From Marinobacter nauticus (lineage in GTDB: Bacteria; Pseudomonadota; Gammaproteobacteria; Pseudomonadales; Oleiphilaceae), in the NCBI RefSeq assembly GCF_003634635.1, contig NZ_RBJB01000003.1, forward strand, positions 967,127-1,031,126: a stretch of DNA of 64,000 nt, given 5' to 3'. The notes under the pieces were generated by a model that saw nothing but the letters and a program-made list of their open reading frames with translations, searched no databases and was not told where the DNA came from. Of the stretch, positions 34,515-43,819 are shown in pieces (position 1 is the first letter of the stretch; each line of letters begins with the position of its first letter). A program made the translations under genes and the position numbers.

Positions 34515-35369
34515 ATGCTTCGCTCCCTGAAACAAACCATTCCCGCACTGGCCACATCCGATGGCGCCGGGGTTCGCATCAAACGCTCATTGGGTCAGCG
34601 CCAATCCGTGCGCATGGATCCATTCCTGATGCTGGATGAATTCGGTTCTGACCAGCCCCAGGACTATATTGCCGGCTTTCCGGCCCATCCGCACCGGGGC
34701 TTTGAAACCATCACCTATATGATTGAAGGCCACATGCTGCATGAGGACCACCTGGGGAATCGCGGCAACCTCCGCAACGGTGGGGTGCAATGGATGACCG
34801 CAGGCCGGGGCATCGTGCACTCGGAGATGCCGCAACAGGAATCCGGGGGCATGCGGGGATTCCAACTCTGGCTCAACCTGCCGGCCGCTGAAAAAATGAA
34901 GCCCGCCGGCTACCGGGACATTCAGCCTGAAGAGATTCCGATAGCACGTCAGCCGGGTGTTTCCGTCCGGGTAATTGCCGGTGAACTGGAAATCGGTGGC
35001 GGTGCCGTCACCGGCGCAGTCACCGGCGGCAGCACGGAGCCCGTGTATGCCGACGTCCATCTGGAGCCCGGAGCGAGAGTCTCCTTACCGGTACCTCAGG
35101 CGCTCAATGCTCTGGTCTACCTGTACGAAGGCGTCGCAAGTCTGGTGAGCGAAGACCGGAACCAGACTCTGGTACCATCCTCGGCAAACATTCTGGACCA
35201 GGGGGATGAAGTTCTGATTGAAGGCGGAGAGGCCGGCGCAAAACTGCTGCTGATTGCCGGCCGCCCCATCGGCGAGCCAGTTGTCCAGTATGGTCCCTTT
35301 GTGATGAACACAACGGCCGAGATTGAGCAGGCGCTGGCCGACTACCGCGATGGCACCCTGACAGCCTGA
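34515..35369 (+). CDS. Pirin family protein
   Basis: A 284-residue bicupin. The N-terminal cupin has the pirin metal ligands His58 and His60 (AHPHRGFET), His102 and Glu104 (VHSEMP), consistent with an iron-binding or quercetinase-like site. The ATG at 34515 has GGAGG seven or so bases upstream. It follows the speD terminator and has its own transcript. Its stop abuts the stop of the facing prkB gene without a gap. Bacterial pirins are redox-sensitive or quercetin dioxygenase-like; the function here is unknown. Confidence 0.9.
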   Translation: MLRSLKQTIPALATSDGAGVRIKRSLGQRQSVRMDPFLMLDEFGSDQPQDYIAGFPAHPHRGFETITYMIEGHMLHEDHLGNRGNLRNGGVQWMTAGRGIVHSEMPQQESGGMRGFQLWLNLPAAEKMKPAGYRDIQPEEIPIARQPGVSVRVIAGELEIGGGAVTGAVTGGSTEPVYADVHLEPGARVSLPVPQALNALVYLYEGVASLVSEDRNQTLVPSSANILDQGDEVLIEGGEAGAKLLLIAGRPIGEPVVQYGPFVMNTTAEIEQALADYRDGTLTA

Positions 35370-36236
35370 TCAGGCAAAAGTTCTACCAGCCATCAGGCTC
35401 TGGACCATGGGCCGGATAATCAGATCCATGGCCAGGGCCATTTTCGGCCCAGGGATCACCAGAGTGTCGTGGCGGGACAGACTGCTTTGGGGGATGGCCT
35501 GCAGTAACCAGGGAAAATCCACTTCCGCCGTTTCCCTGAAATGAATGACCACCATGCTTTCGTCCTCACTGGGCACATCCCGGGCAACGAACGGGTTGGA
35601 CGTGTCCACCAGCGGAATTCGCTGGAAGTTGATGTGGGTATGAGAGAACTGCGGCACGATGTCGTGCACGTAATCGTCCATCCGATTGATGATCGTCTGA
35701 ACCACGGCATCCTGGCTGTAGCCGCGCTGATGAGTATCCCGATGGATTTTCTGGATCCACTCCAGATTGACAATGGGTACCACACCAATCAGCAAGTCAA
35801 CGTACTGGGCAATGTTGTAGTTGTCGCTCACCACCCCGCCATGGAGCCCCTCGTAGAACAGGGCATCGGTATCCGCAGGTAACGGGCCCCAGGGGGTGAA
35901 GGTGCCAGGTTTGTGGCCTTCGGCCACCAGGTCGCGGTCTTCGTCATGAACGTACTGCCGGTAACGGCCATTGCCGGTATGGCTGTAGTCATAGAACAGA
36001 GCTTCCAGCCTATCAATATGATTGGCTGCCAGGGCAAAATGGTTGCGTTCACCAAACTGCCCTTTAGCGGCGAGTCGTGCCATTTGCTCCCGGGTATACC
36101 GATGAAAGCTGTCGCCACTGACCATAGCGGCAGCAATACCCTCACTGGCAAACATGCGGTTGAAGATCTGCCCGGTTGTGGTGGTGCCCGCCCCGGAAGA
36201 CCCGGTAACGGCGATAATCGGATGGCGTCTGGACAT
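35370..36236 (-). CDS. prkB: Phosphoribulokinase-like protein PrkB
   Basis: A 288-residue P-loop kinase of the phosphoribulokinase/uridine kinase family. The Walker A is GSSGAGTTTT near residue 12; VSGDSFHRYTR and ERNHFALAANH follow. Non-autotrophic gammaproteobacteria carry this PrkB form (YhfW/PrkB in E. coli), and no Rubisco or other Calvin genes are present here, so a true Calvin-cycle role is unlikely. The substrate is uncertain. It faces the pirin gene end to end. Confidence 0.88.
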   Translation of the reverse strand: MSRRHPIIAVTGSSGAGTTTTGQIFNRMFASEGIAAAMVSGDSFHRYTREQMARLAAKGQFGERNHFALAANHIDRLEALFYDYSHTGNGRYRQYVHDEDRDLVAEGHKPGTFTPWGPLPADTDALFYEGLHGGVVSDNYNIAQYVDLLIGVVPIVNLEWIQKIHRDTHQRGYSQDAVVQTIINRMDDYVHDIVPQFSHTHINFQRIPLVDTSNPFVARDVPSEDESMVVIHFRETAEVDFPWLLQAIPQSSLSRHDTLVIPGPKMALAMDLIIRPMVQSLMAGRTFA

Positions 36237-36262
36237 AAAAAGCTCAGGTTCCCGGATGTGCG

Positions 36263-39200
36263 TCAGACAAGGCTGGTCAGCAGTCGGGGCTTCTCGACCA
36301 CAAACCCTTGAGCGTAATCCACGCCCAGTTGTCTCAGCATATCCAGAACCTCACGGGATTCAACCTGAGAGGCAATCACTTCCCGCTCCATGTAGTGAGC
36401 CATATCAACCATGGACCTGACCATGGCCTGGTCCGTCTGGTTGACTGCCAACTGACCGGTAAAGGCACTGTCGATCTTGATCAGATCTACCGGCAACGAT
36501 CGCATGAACTGGAAGGAACTGGGGCCACTACCAAAGTTACCCAGGCAGAACCGGCAGCCGAGCTCTTTCATTTCCAGCATGAAATCCGCCACCGATTGCA
36601 GGTCATGAATGGCAGAGGCTTCCGTCAGCTCGAACCAGAGACGCTCAATAGGCGCATCCTTCTCACTGAGCTTTTCGTAAATGAATTCCAGCAGTGACTG
36701 GTCGTTCAACGAATAGCCGGAGAGATTTATGCACACACCGCCTACATGGCGCGGATCCGGTGACTGATCCCTCAGCCAATCCAGCATGTGCCCCACGACC
36801 CAGCGATCCACCGCCTGCATACGGTCATAGCGCTCGGCCATGCGAACGAAATCCTGGCCGGTAATCAGCTGCCCGCTGTCGTCGTACATACTGATCAGAA
36901 TTTCATACTGCGCCCCCATGCGGGTGCTGCCGTGCAGAGGGATGATCTTCTGGCAACGCAGCAGCATGCGTTCTTCATCCGGGTTGCTCAGGCCAGCCAC
37001 ACGGGCTGCAATCTGCTCTTGCCGGGCCTGGTCGTCTGCGTCGAGAGTGTATATAGAGAAACGGCCAGGGCCCTTGTCACGGGCAGAATTGAGCGCCTGT
37101 TCGGCGGCTTTCAGCCATTTTTCGGCGCTGATCAACGCGGGCAGTTCCGGCGCTAGACCAACATTGGCATTTAACGTGTAACACCGTCCGCCATACTCGA
37201 AGGGCTCATCTGCAATGGCTTCCAGGAGCGCCTTGGCAATTTCCGGCCCCTGTTCTTCAGGCACCAGCATGGCAAATTCATTGCCTCCGGGACGAGCCAC
37301 CGGCATGCCATCGCCCACATGCCGACAGATGACCTCCGCCACCCGTTTCAGGGTTTCATCTCCGGCCTGGTAGCCCGCCGTATCATTCAGCAATCGGAAC
37401 CCGCGCAGATCCAGTTGCAATAAAGTCCGGCTATCTTCCCGGCGGGCAAGTTGCTGTTCCAGCATACGCTCGAATTCCCGACGGTTAAGCAGCCGGGTCA
37501 GTTCATCATGGGTGGATGCCCAGGACAGCTGGTCATAGACGTTGCGAACCATGCGGTCGATGCTCTCATCTACCAGCGGTCGATCATACTGATTATCCGG
37601 TACGATGATGCCTTTGCGCATTTGTCTGGCCAGAGCTTCCAGCTCCAGCTCAACCACCCGCATACCCTGGTGATTAACGAATACAAACCGGCTGAAACCA
37701 CGGGCAATCCACACCAGGCGGATATACTGGGGATCTTCCGCCTTGGTTTGATCCCGCAGCCAGTCACCGGTGCGCAATTGCTGGGCCCGGTTGATCCAGC
37801 GTTGCAGGCTGCGCTGTTCCCGCTCACTGAGCACCTGTTTGTCCGGGCGGACACCACTGACCGCAGGCATTTCAACCATTTCCGGCGCCTTGTCGGGCCG
37901 ACGCACCAGGAACTGCTTCAACTCATCCCGGATCTGGGAGGACGGCATATGGTTGCTGGAGATCGACGCCAGACCATCCTGAATCAGCCGCAACAGTTCG
38001 GGCAGGTTAATGCTGCTGTCCGGGTCCTCGGCAAAGGCCATCAGCGAATCGATCACTGCCAGGTAGTCCTGCCATAACTGACTGTCTGGTCCCTGGCGAA
38101 TCCAGGTCAGCGACAATAAATCCCGCCAGCCACCGTCGAGCAGGCTGACCAGGGCCCTGGGAACCTTGCGGCCAGCCAGTTTGCTTTCCAGCGCGCTGGC
38201 TACGGCAGTTTTGGATTCGGCAACCTTCTGGGCACCCTCTGCGGCAGCCGTCACACGCTCAACGTTGCGGCGATACACGAGGTTCTGCCGGTCAATCAGC
38301 GTGTCCAGCTCACCTACGGTTTGCTCAAACACACCGGTATCCTGTTCAAACTCGGTAGCAATGCGGTGAATCAGCTCATCCACCCGGCGCTGCACCACCG
38401 GGTTCAGCCGGCCACCCTTCACGCCCAGTTGTGCCAGGCGATTCATCACACCACGAACCGGGCTGTCCTGGTCCTCAAAGAATTCGGGATCACGCATCAC
38501 AACTTTCAGCACCGGCACTTCCAGCTGACGCATTCGGCTCTGGGCGTAGTCACTGAGTTTGGGGCTATCGACCACGCTCCGGAAAAACCGATCGACAACG
38601 TCCAGAGTGTCCTGCTGCTCAGTATTGAGCCGGGTGTCACCGGTTTCACGTATCTTTTCAACCACCCGGTCCCGCAAGGGCACGGCCGGCTCTTCCGGAG
38701 CCGCAGCGCGTAGCTGCAGCTCCTGCAATTCCCGGTGCAGTTCACCCTGAGACAGCGGACGAGCATTGGCCGGAAACGGCTCTGGCGTCGCCTCTCCATT
38801 CTCCACACGACTGGCCTGCAGTGTTGTCAGCAGATTCCTCACCGTAGCAAAAGCAGTCTGGGCTGCCCTGGCATACCCCCGGAACTCTCCAGCTACCCGG
38901 TTTTTCAGCCCGCGGGCCGTTTGCCCGGGTTTGCTTTCCGGCGCCTCAGGCTGCGGCTTTTCCAGAGGTGTTTCAGGCTCCGGCTTCAGCACCTCGGCCG
39001 GCGGCTCCTTCCTGGCCGGCGCCTGTTCGCTCAGATAACGGGACAGGTCCAGATCCGGCAACACACCATGCCGGATCAGGATATTGTTCAACTCCCGATA
39101 CAACGGCTCCAGCTGTTTGATCACCGTCTGCTCAAACGTCTTCAGGCAGACCTTTTCAACGTCCCGGCTGACTTTCAGTTGGGCAAGCGCGTTATGGAAG

Positions 39201-40012
39201 GCTTCGCACACGAGGGCGGGACCGAGGGGATTATGATGGCCGGTGCGATTGGCGATACCTAACTTGTCCAGCCTCAGCTTGAGCTGCAGCAGGTCGCCAC
39301 GGTATTGGGTATCAGCACGGGTAACCATCACCCGAATTGCCAGCCAGTCCTCAAACTCGTTTTTGTCTACCACCGACAACACTGAACCGGGCGCGCCTTT
39401 GGGCTCCGGTTTTAAGGGCGACTCCAGACTGCGGCTCATGTAATGCCAGAGCACCCGCTGGCGCCCCTGAATCTGGCCGGATGCATCCATCAACTCATTG
39501 GCAAGCTGATCATTGGGGGCTTTCTGGGCTGTAACACGCAGGGCATCCACCGTCTGCACAAAACAGGCATCCATCAGTGGTTCAATAAACCGCGTAACCG
39601 TTTTGGCACACTGATGAAGCACAAACTGAACCCGCTCACTGGGGGCGCGAAGGGATGACCGGGACTGATCACCGGAGCTGCCACACAACTGCAGCATGGC
39701 GTTGAAGGCATCGGAATCGGGGCGGGTAAAATGCACGCCCATGGCACCGTCAATACGCCGCACCGGGCTGACATGAAGCTCGTATCGACGATTGCCCTCA
39801 AGACCGCGGAACCGAACCACCAGCTCGGTAACGCTGCCGCCGGCAAAGGCCCGCTCGATTTTGCCGGAGGTTTCACCCGAATAACGAATGAACATGCCTT
39901 CGGCACAGAAATCTGCAATCTGGCAGGGCCACGCCTCACCATTGCCGGCATCTATCTGAGCGGCAAGTTTTATCGGCTGTCGGGGGCTGCTGCGACGCTC
40001 TCTCGGATCCAT
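36263..40012 (-). CDS. Large PilZ-DUF1631-GGDEF-EAL protein with degenerate catalytic motifs
   Basis: A 1249-residue cytosolic protein. An N-terminal PilZ-like domain (about 5-95; RRSSPRQPIKLAAQID) precedes a long DUF1631 region (about 100-820) and C-terminal GGDEF and EAL domains. The GGDEF motif is PGGNEF (near 909) and so lacks the catalytic second-to-last aspartate. The EAL motif is EIL (near 1035), and the usual DDFG is GNFG (near 1159), so both cyclic-di-GMP synthesis and hydrolysis are probably lost. It may instead bind c-di-GMP or GTP as a sensor. No membrane segments or signal are visible. It is a single gene before an extended gap. Confidence 0.88.
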   Translation of the reverse strand: MDPRERRSSPRQPIKLAAQIDAGNGEAWPCQIADFCAEGMFIRYSGETSGKIERAFAGGSVTELVVRFRGLEGNRRYELHVSPVRRIDGAMGVHFTRPDSDAFNAMLQLCGSSGDQSRSSLRAPSERVQFVLHQCAKTVTRFIEPLMDACFVQTVDALRVTAQKAPNDQLANELMDASGQIQGRQRVLWHYMSRSLESPLKPEPKGAPGSVLSVVDKNEFEDWLAIRVMVTRADTQYRGDLLQLKLRLDKLGIANRTGHHNPLGPALVCEAFHNALAQLKVSRDVEKVCLKTFEQTVIKQLEPLYRELNNILIRHGVLPDLDLSRYLSEQAPARKEPPAEVLKPEPETPLEKPQPEAPESKPGQTARGLKNRVAGEFRGYARAAQTAFATVRNLLTTLQASRVENGEATPEPFPANARPLSQGELHRELQELQLRAAAPEEPAVPLRDRVVEKIRETGDTRLNTEQQDTLDVVDRFFRSVVDSPKLSDYAQSRMRQLEVPVLKVVMRDPEFFEDQDSPVRGVMNRLAQLGVKGGRLNPVVQRRVDELIHRIATEFEQDTGVFEQTVGELDTLIDRQNLVYRRNVERVTAAAEGAQKVAESKTAVASALESKLAGRKVPRALVSLLDGGWRDLLSLTWIRQGPDSQLWQDYLAVIDSLMAFAEDPDSSINLPELLRLIQDGLASISSNHMPSSQIRDELKQFLVRRPDKAPEMVEMPAVSGVRPDKQVLSEREQRSLQRWINRAQQLRTGDWLRDQTKAEDPQYIRLVWIARGFSRFVFVNHQGMRVVELELEALARQMRKGIIVPDNQYDRPLVDESIDRMVRNVYDQLSWASTHDELTRLLNRREFERMLEQQLARREDSRTLLQLDLRGFRLLNDTAGYQAGDETLKRVAEVICRHVGDGMPVARPGGNEFAMLVPEEQGPEIAKALLEAIADEPFEYGGRCYTLNANVGLAPELPALISAEKWLKAAEQALNSARDKGPGRFSIYTLDADDQARQEQIAARVAGLSNPDEERMLLRCQKIIPLHGSTRMGAQYEILISMYDDSGQLITGQDFVRMAERYDRMQAVDRWVVGHMLDWLRDQSPDPRHVGGVCINLSGYSLNDQSLLEFIYEKLSEKDAPIERLWFELTEASAIHDLQSVADFMLEMKELGCRFCLGNFGSGPSSFQFMRSLPVDLIKIDSAFTGQLAVNQTDQAMVRSMVDMAHYMEREVIASQVESREVLDMLRQLGVDYAQGFVVEKPRLLTSLV

Positions 40013-40098
40013 GAACTACCTGACCAGTTGCAAAGCCGGCATGTTGCCGGATGCGAAAATCCGGCCAACGTCCCTGAGTGGGTGTAGGTTCGAGCTGT

Positions 40099-40104
40099 TA
40101 TGAT
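40099..40104 (+). promoter_or_regulatory. Possible extended -10 promoter for the aminopeptidase gene
   Basis: TATGAT preceded by TGT forms an extended -10, about 95 bases before the start codon. No good -35 is seen. Confidence 0.3.
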
Positions 40105-40179
40105 AAGGCCTATGGCGGTCGGTTAAAAATCTGTAACAGCCGTCGGCGAATAAGGAATTGTACAGCCTCATACCCACAA

Positions 40180-40194
40180 CATCATAATATGATG
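40180..40194 (+). promoter_or_regulatory. Perfect 7-1-7 palindrome at the aminopeptidase start
   Basis: CATCATAATATGATG is a perfect palindrome around one base, ending four bases before the ATG at 40199. It sits where a ribosome-binding site would be, and no Shine-Dalgarno sequence is visible. Confidence 0.45.
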
Positions 40195-40198
40195 ATTC

Positions 40199-41269
40199 AT
40201 GAGACAGCTTAGTCAGATCTATCTCTTTTTGCTACTGGTAACACCCCTGAGTGGCTGTACGACCATTGGCTACTATAGCCAGGCCATCGGCGGCCATGTG
40301 TCCCTGATGATGAAGGCCAGGCCCATCCACCAGGTGATCACGGCACCGGAAACCGACCCGGAACTTCGTCGACAGCTTGAGCTGGCAGCGCAGGCGCGGG
40401 CGTTTGCGGCTCAGGAACTGGCCTTGCCCGTGGACGACGTCTTCAGTGAATACGTAGCGCTGGGCCGCCCATGGGTGGTAGTGAATCTGGTCGCCGTGCC
40501 GGAGTTTTCCCTTACCCCCCACCAGTGGTGTTATCCGTTTGTGGGCTGCCAGTCCTATCGCGGGTACTTCCGCCTGGCCGATGCCCGGCAGGAACAGACG
40601 GCCTTCCATGAGCGCGATTACGATACCTTTATCGGCGCTGTTACCGCCTACTCCACCCTGGGCTGGTTCGATGATCCACTGCATACCGGGTTCACCTCCC
40701 TGGCGGATGACCGCATGGTCGCCCTGATGTTCCACGAGCTGGCCCACCGAGTTCTCTATATCAACGGTGATACCGCCTTTAACGAAAGTTTTGCCACCGC
40801 CGTGGAGCTGGAGGGGCTTCGGCTCTGGCTTCAGCAGCAAGGGGCACCGGAGGGTTTTGAGCGTGCCCTGGCGCGACTGCAGCACCGGCAACAGACGCTG
40901 GCACTGGTCGACGCCACCAGCGAACAGCTGCAGCAGCTTTATGCCAGCCAGAACCAGATGGACAAATCCATGCTGCGTGCGCACAAGGCCCAACTGCTCG
41001 ATGAGCTGGCCCGGAATTACGCCAACCTGGCCGGGCAATACGAAGATCCGGGGCCGTTTGGCCCGCCGCCGGTGCAGCTTAACAACGCACAGCTGGCATT
41101 GTTCCGGCAATATAATCAGCATGTTCCCGCCTTCCGACAGATGCTGAAAGAGCTGAACTACCGCTTCCACGATTTTTACCGGGCTGTCGAGGAGCTTTCC
41201 CGACAGCCGGCGGACAGTCGATCTGCGCAGTTGAAATTGCTGTCAGAGCGGTTTGTAGAAAACCTTTGA
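40199..41269 (+). CDS. Putative zinc aminopeptidase lipoprotein (COG4324/DUF2265)
   Basis: A 356-residue lipoprotein (lipobox LSGC) of the Aminopep/DUF2265 family. The zinc motif HELAH lies near residue 180 with a downstream glutamate in NESFATAVELEG, as in gluzincin-type metallopeptidases. It probably acts in the periplasm or outer membrane on peptides. The upstream palindrome and lack of an obvious ribosome-binding site make the start somewhat uncertain, but the signal peptide supports it. Its end overlaps the facing argA by 27 bases. Confidence 0.83.
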   Translation: MRQLSQIYLFLLLVTPLSGCTTIGYYSQAIGGHVSLMMKARPIHQVITAPETDPELRRQLELAAQARAFAAQELALPVDDVFSEYVALGRPWVVVNLVAVPEFSLTPHQWCYPFVGCQSYRGYFRLADARQEQTAFHERDYDTFIGAVTAYSTLGWFDDPLHTGFTSLADDRMVALMFHELAHRVLYINGDTAFNESFATAVELEGLRLWLQQQGAPEGFERALARLQHRQQTLALVDATSEQLQQLYASQNQMDKSMLRAHKAQLLDELARNYANLAGQYEDPGPFGPPPVQLNNAQLALFRQYNQHVPAFRQMLKELNYRFHDFYRAVEELSRQPADSRSAQLKLLSERFVENL

Positions 41270-42550
41270 ATTGCGCTGGGTGTTGTATGAGGCCAGCTTT
41301 GGCCCCGGCAGATCCTGCACGGCGGTGGGTACGAAACCGCGTTCCCGGAACCAGTGTTCGGTTTGGGTAGTCAGCACAAACAGTTTGTGGACACCCTGGC
41401 CCCGGGCCAGCTTTTCAACCATGGCGAGAATCTCGTCACCACGGCCGGCGCGTCGGTAGGAGGGGTCGACCGCAAAACAGGACAACTCTCCGGAGCCCTC
41501 CTCCGGATAATGGTATAGCGCGGCGCAGCCGACAATGGTGCCGTCCCGCTCCGCCACCACAAACCGGTCAATTTCGGTTTCCAGCATTTCCCGGGAGCGG
41601 CGAACCAGCACGCCCTGCTCTTCCAGCGGCTGAATCAGCTCCAGAATGCCCCCGATATCTTCTACCCGCGCCTGGCGAATCTGTTCGTAGTTATCACCGC
41701 TGACAAGGGTGCCGGAACCATCGCGGGTAAACAGCTCCTCCAGCAGGGCGCCGTCTTCGACATAACTGATGATGTGGGCACGCCGAACGCCTTTGACACA
41801 GGCATCGCAGGCGGCCTTGAGCAGGGCCGCGTCGTGACCGGTGACGGCATTGTCGTTCAGGCGTTCGGACGCCTGACGGGCGGACAACTCACGTATCAGG
41901 CTGCCATCTTCTTCAAGCAGGCCTTCGTCGTCGATGAAGACAATCAGCTTCTCCGCCTGCAGCGCCGCGGCCACCTGGCTGCCAACATCCTCATAGGAAA
42001 GGTTGAAGGCATCACCTGTGGGCGAATAGCCCATTGGCGGCAGCAAAACAATATGCCCCAGCTCCAGCAATTGCTCGATGCCTCGGGTATCAACACGGCG
42101 GACGCGGCCGGTATAGCCAAAATCAATGCCATCCAGCACGCCAACGGGTTTGGCGGTGACGTAGTTGCCGCTGCTGACCCGAATCCGGGCGTTATGCATG
42201 GGTGAGTTCACCAACCCCATGGAGAGCTGGCTTTCCAGGTAGGCCCTGAGCCCGCCAATGGCTTCCATAACCATCGGCAGATGGTTATCGGGGGTGATGC
42301 GCAAGCCCCGTGCGAAGGAGGATTCCAGGCCGGCATCATCCAGTCGCGACTGAATCTGGGGGCGGCCACCGAACGCCACCACCAACTTGACGCCAAGGCT
42401 GCCGAGCAAAGCGATGTCGTGGATGATGTTGATAAAATTGCGGTGCTCGATGGCATCCCCGGGCATGGTCAGGACGACGGTTCGGCCGCGATGGGCGTTG
42501 ATGTACGGAGAGGAATGGCGGAATCCGTGCAGCCAGTCGTTTGATTTCAA
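41243..42550 (-). CDS. argA: N-acetylglutamate synthase
   Basis: ArgA acetylates glutamate, the first step of arginine synthesis and the usual target of arginine feedback. The 435-residue product is the classical two-domain form: an amino-acid-kinase-like domain (about 1-290; YINAHRGRTVVLTMPGDAIEH, VVAFGGRPQI) and a C-terminal GNAT acetyltransferase domain (about 295-435; CFAVDPSYRRAGRGDEIL). The start is TTG at 42550 with AAGGA eight bases upstream; no ATG gives the expected N-terminus. It follows argE by 84 bases on the same strand. Confidence 0.94.
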   Translation of the reverse strand: MKSNDWLHGFRHSSPYINAHRGRTVVLTMPGDAIEHRNFINIIHDIALLGSLGVKLVVAFGGRPQIQSRLDDAGLESSFARGLRITPDNHLPMVMEAIGGLRAYLESQLSMGLVNSPMHNARIRVSSGNYVTAKPVGVLDGIDFGYTGRVRRVDTRGIEQLLELGHIVLLPPMGYSPTGDAFNLSYEDVGSQVAAALQAEKLIVFIDDEGLLEEDGSLIRELSARQASERLNDNAVTGHDAALLKAACDACVKGVRRAHIISYVEDGALLEELFTRDGSGTLVSGDNYEQIRQARVEDIGGILELIQPLEEQGVLVRRSREMLETEIDRFVVAERDGTIVGCAALYHYPEEGSGELSCFAVDPSYRRAGRGDEILAMVEKLARGQGVHKLFVLTTQTEHWFRERGFVPTAVQDLPGPKLASYNTQRNSKVFYKPL

Positions 42551-42634
42551 ACCTTTATTCCTTATACCCTGATAATGCTTGCCAAGAATGGAGAATGCCG
42601 GGACGGTTTTCCGCCCGCCTTACCGTTAGTCTAC

Positions 42635-43798
42635 TCAAAGACAGAACCTTTTGATCAATCCCTTGAGGATATCCACCGTCGGCTGCAACTGGGACAGTTC
42701 AAGAAACTCGTCCGGCTGGTGCGCCTGGTCGATCGACCCTGGCCCCATCACCAGGGTCTCCAACCCCAGCTGCTGCAGCCAGGGTGCCTCCGTGGCAAAA
42801 GCAACGGCGTGTGCCGTGTGGCCCGTGAGTTTCTCACAGGCTTTGACCAGAGCGGCGTCGGCCGGGGTTTCAAACGGCGGTACGCCGTCAAACAGGGGGG
42901 CAAACGTGAGTTTGAGTTCCCGCCGCTCGGCCAGAGGCTGCATCCGGTCAAGAATCGCCTGGCGCAGGGTCTCCATGTTCATGCCCGGCAGCGGACGCAG
43001 GTCGAAGTGCAATTCGCATTGGGCGCAGATGCGATTGGGATTGTCACCACCGTGGATACAGCCCAGGTTCAGGGTGGGCACCTGTACCTCGAAGTTGGGA
43101 TTGCGGTACTTTTCCTGCCATTCGCTGCGCAGGGCCAGAAGTTCGCCGAGCGCCTCGTGCATGCCTTCCAGCGCGTTGCGGCCCAGGGCCGGGTTGGAGG
43201 AATGGCCCGATTGCCCGTCAAACCGCAACCGTTCCATCATGATGCCCTTGTGCATGCGCACTGGTTTGAGATTGGTGGGCTCGCCGATCACCGCGTAACG
43301 GGCTTTCGGTTTGCCGGCTTCTGCCAGTGCCCGGGCGCCATTCATCGAGCTTTCTTCGTCAGCAGTAGCCAGGATAATCAGCGGCTGCTGCAAGGGCTCG
43401 CCGGCAAAGGCTCTGGCGGCTTCAATGGCCAGCGGGAAAAAGCCCTTCATGTCGCAGGTGCCCAGACCGTACCAGCGGTTGTCCTTTTCCGTGAGACTGA
43501 ACGGATCACTTTGCCAGCGTTTGTCGTCAAACGGTACGGTGTCGGTATGGCCTGAGAGTACCAGTCCACCCGGACCGCTACCCAGAGTGGCGATCAGATT
43601 GAACTTGCCGGGCATGCCCGGCACTTCCATGATCTCGACGGTAAACCCCAGGGGTTCGAGCCACTCTGCCAGCAGGCGGACCACACCTTCGTTACTGTGA
43701 TCCCACTCCGGCGAGGCACTGCTGATGGATGGCAATGAAATCAGCCGGGCCAGCATTTCCCTGATACCCGGCACCCCTGTGCTTGCGCTTGCGGTCAC
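42635..43798 (-). CDS. argE: Acetylornithine deacetylase
   Basis: ArgE removes acetate from N-acetylornithine. The 387-residue M20-family protein shows LSGHTDTVPFD (metal histidine and catalytic aspartate), GLGTCDMKG, and ATADEESS (catalytic glutamate and metal ligand). The GTG at 43798 has GGGAGG six bases upstream. It starts 21 bases after the unknown membrane protein gene, in a run with argB. Confidence 0.93.
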   Translation of the reverse strand: MTASASTGVPGIREMLARLISLPSISSASPEWDHSNEGVVRLLAEWLEPLGFTVEIMEVPGMPGKFNLIATLGSGPGGLVLSGHTDTVPFDDKRWQSDPFSLTEKDNRWYGLGTCDMKGFFPLAIEAARAFAGEPLQQPLIILATADEESSMNGARALAEAGKPKARYAVIGEPTNLKPVRMHKGIMMERLRFDGQSGHSSNPALGRNALEGMHEALGELLALRSEWQEKYRNPNFEVQVPTLNLGCIHGGDNPNRICAQCELHFDLRPLPGMNMETLRQAILDRMQPLAERRELKLTFAPLFDGVPPFETPADAALVKACEKLTGHTAHAVAFATEAPWLQQLGLETLVMGPGSIDQAHQPDEFLELSQLQPTVDILKGLIKRFCL

Positions 43799-43819
43799 TT
43801 ATTGCCTCCCGTCCCGGCG

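Noticed and set aside
35370..36236. prkB as evidence for a Calvin cycle
   Set aside because: The protein is the PrkB form found in heterotrophs, and no Rubisco or other cycle genes are present in the window.
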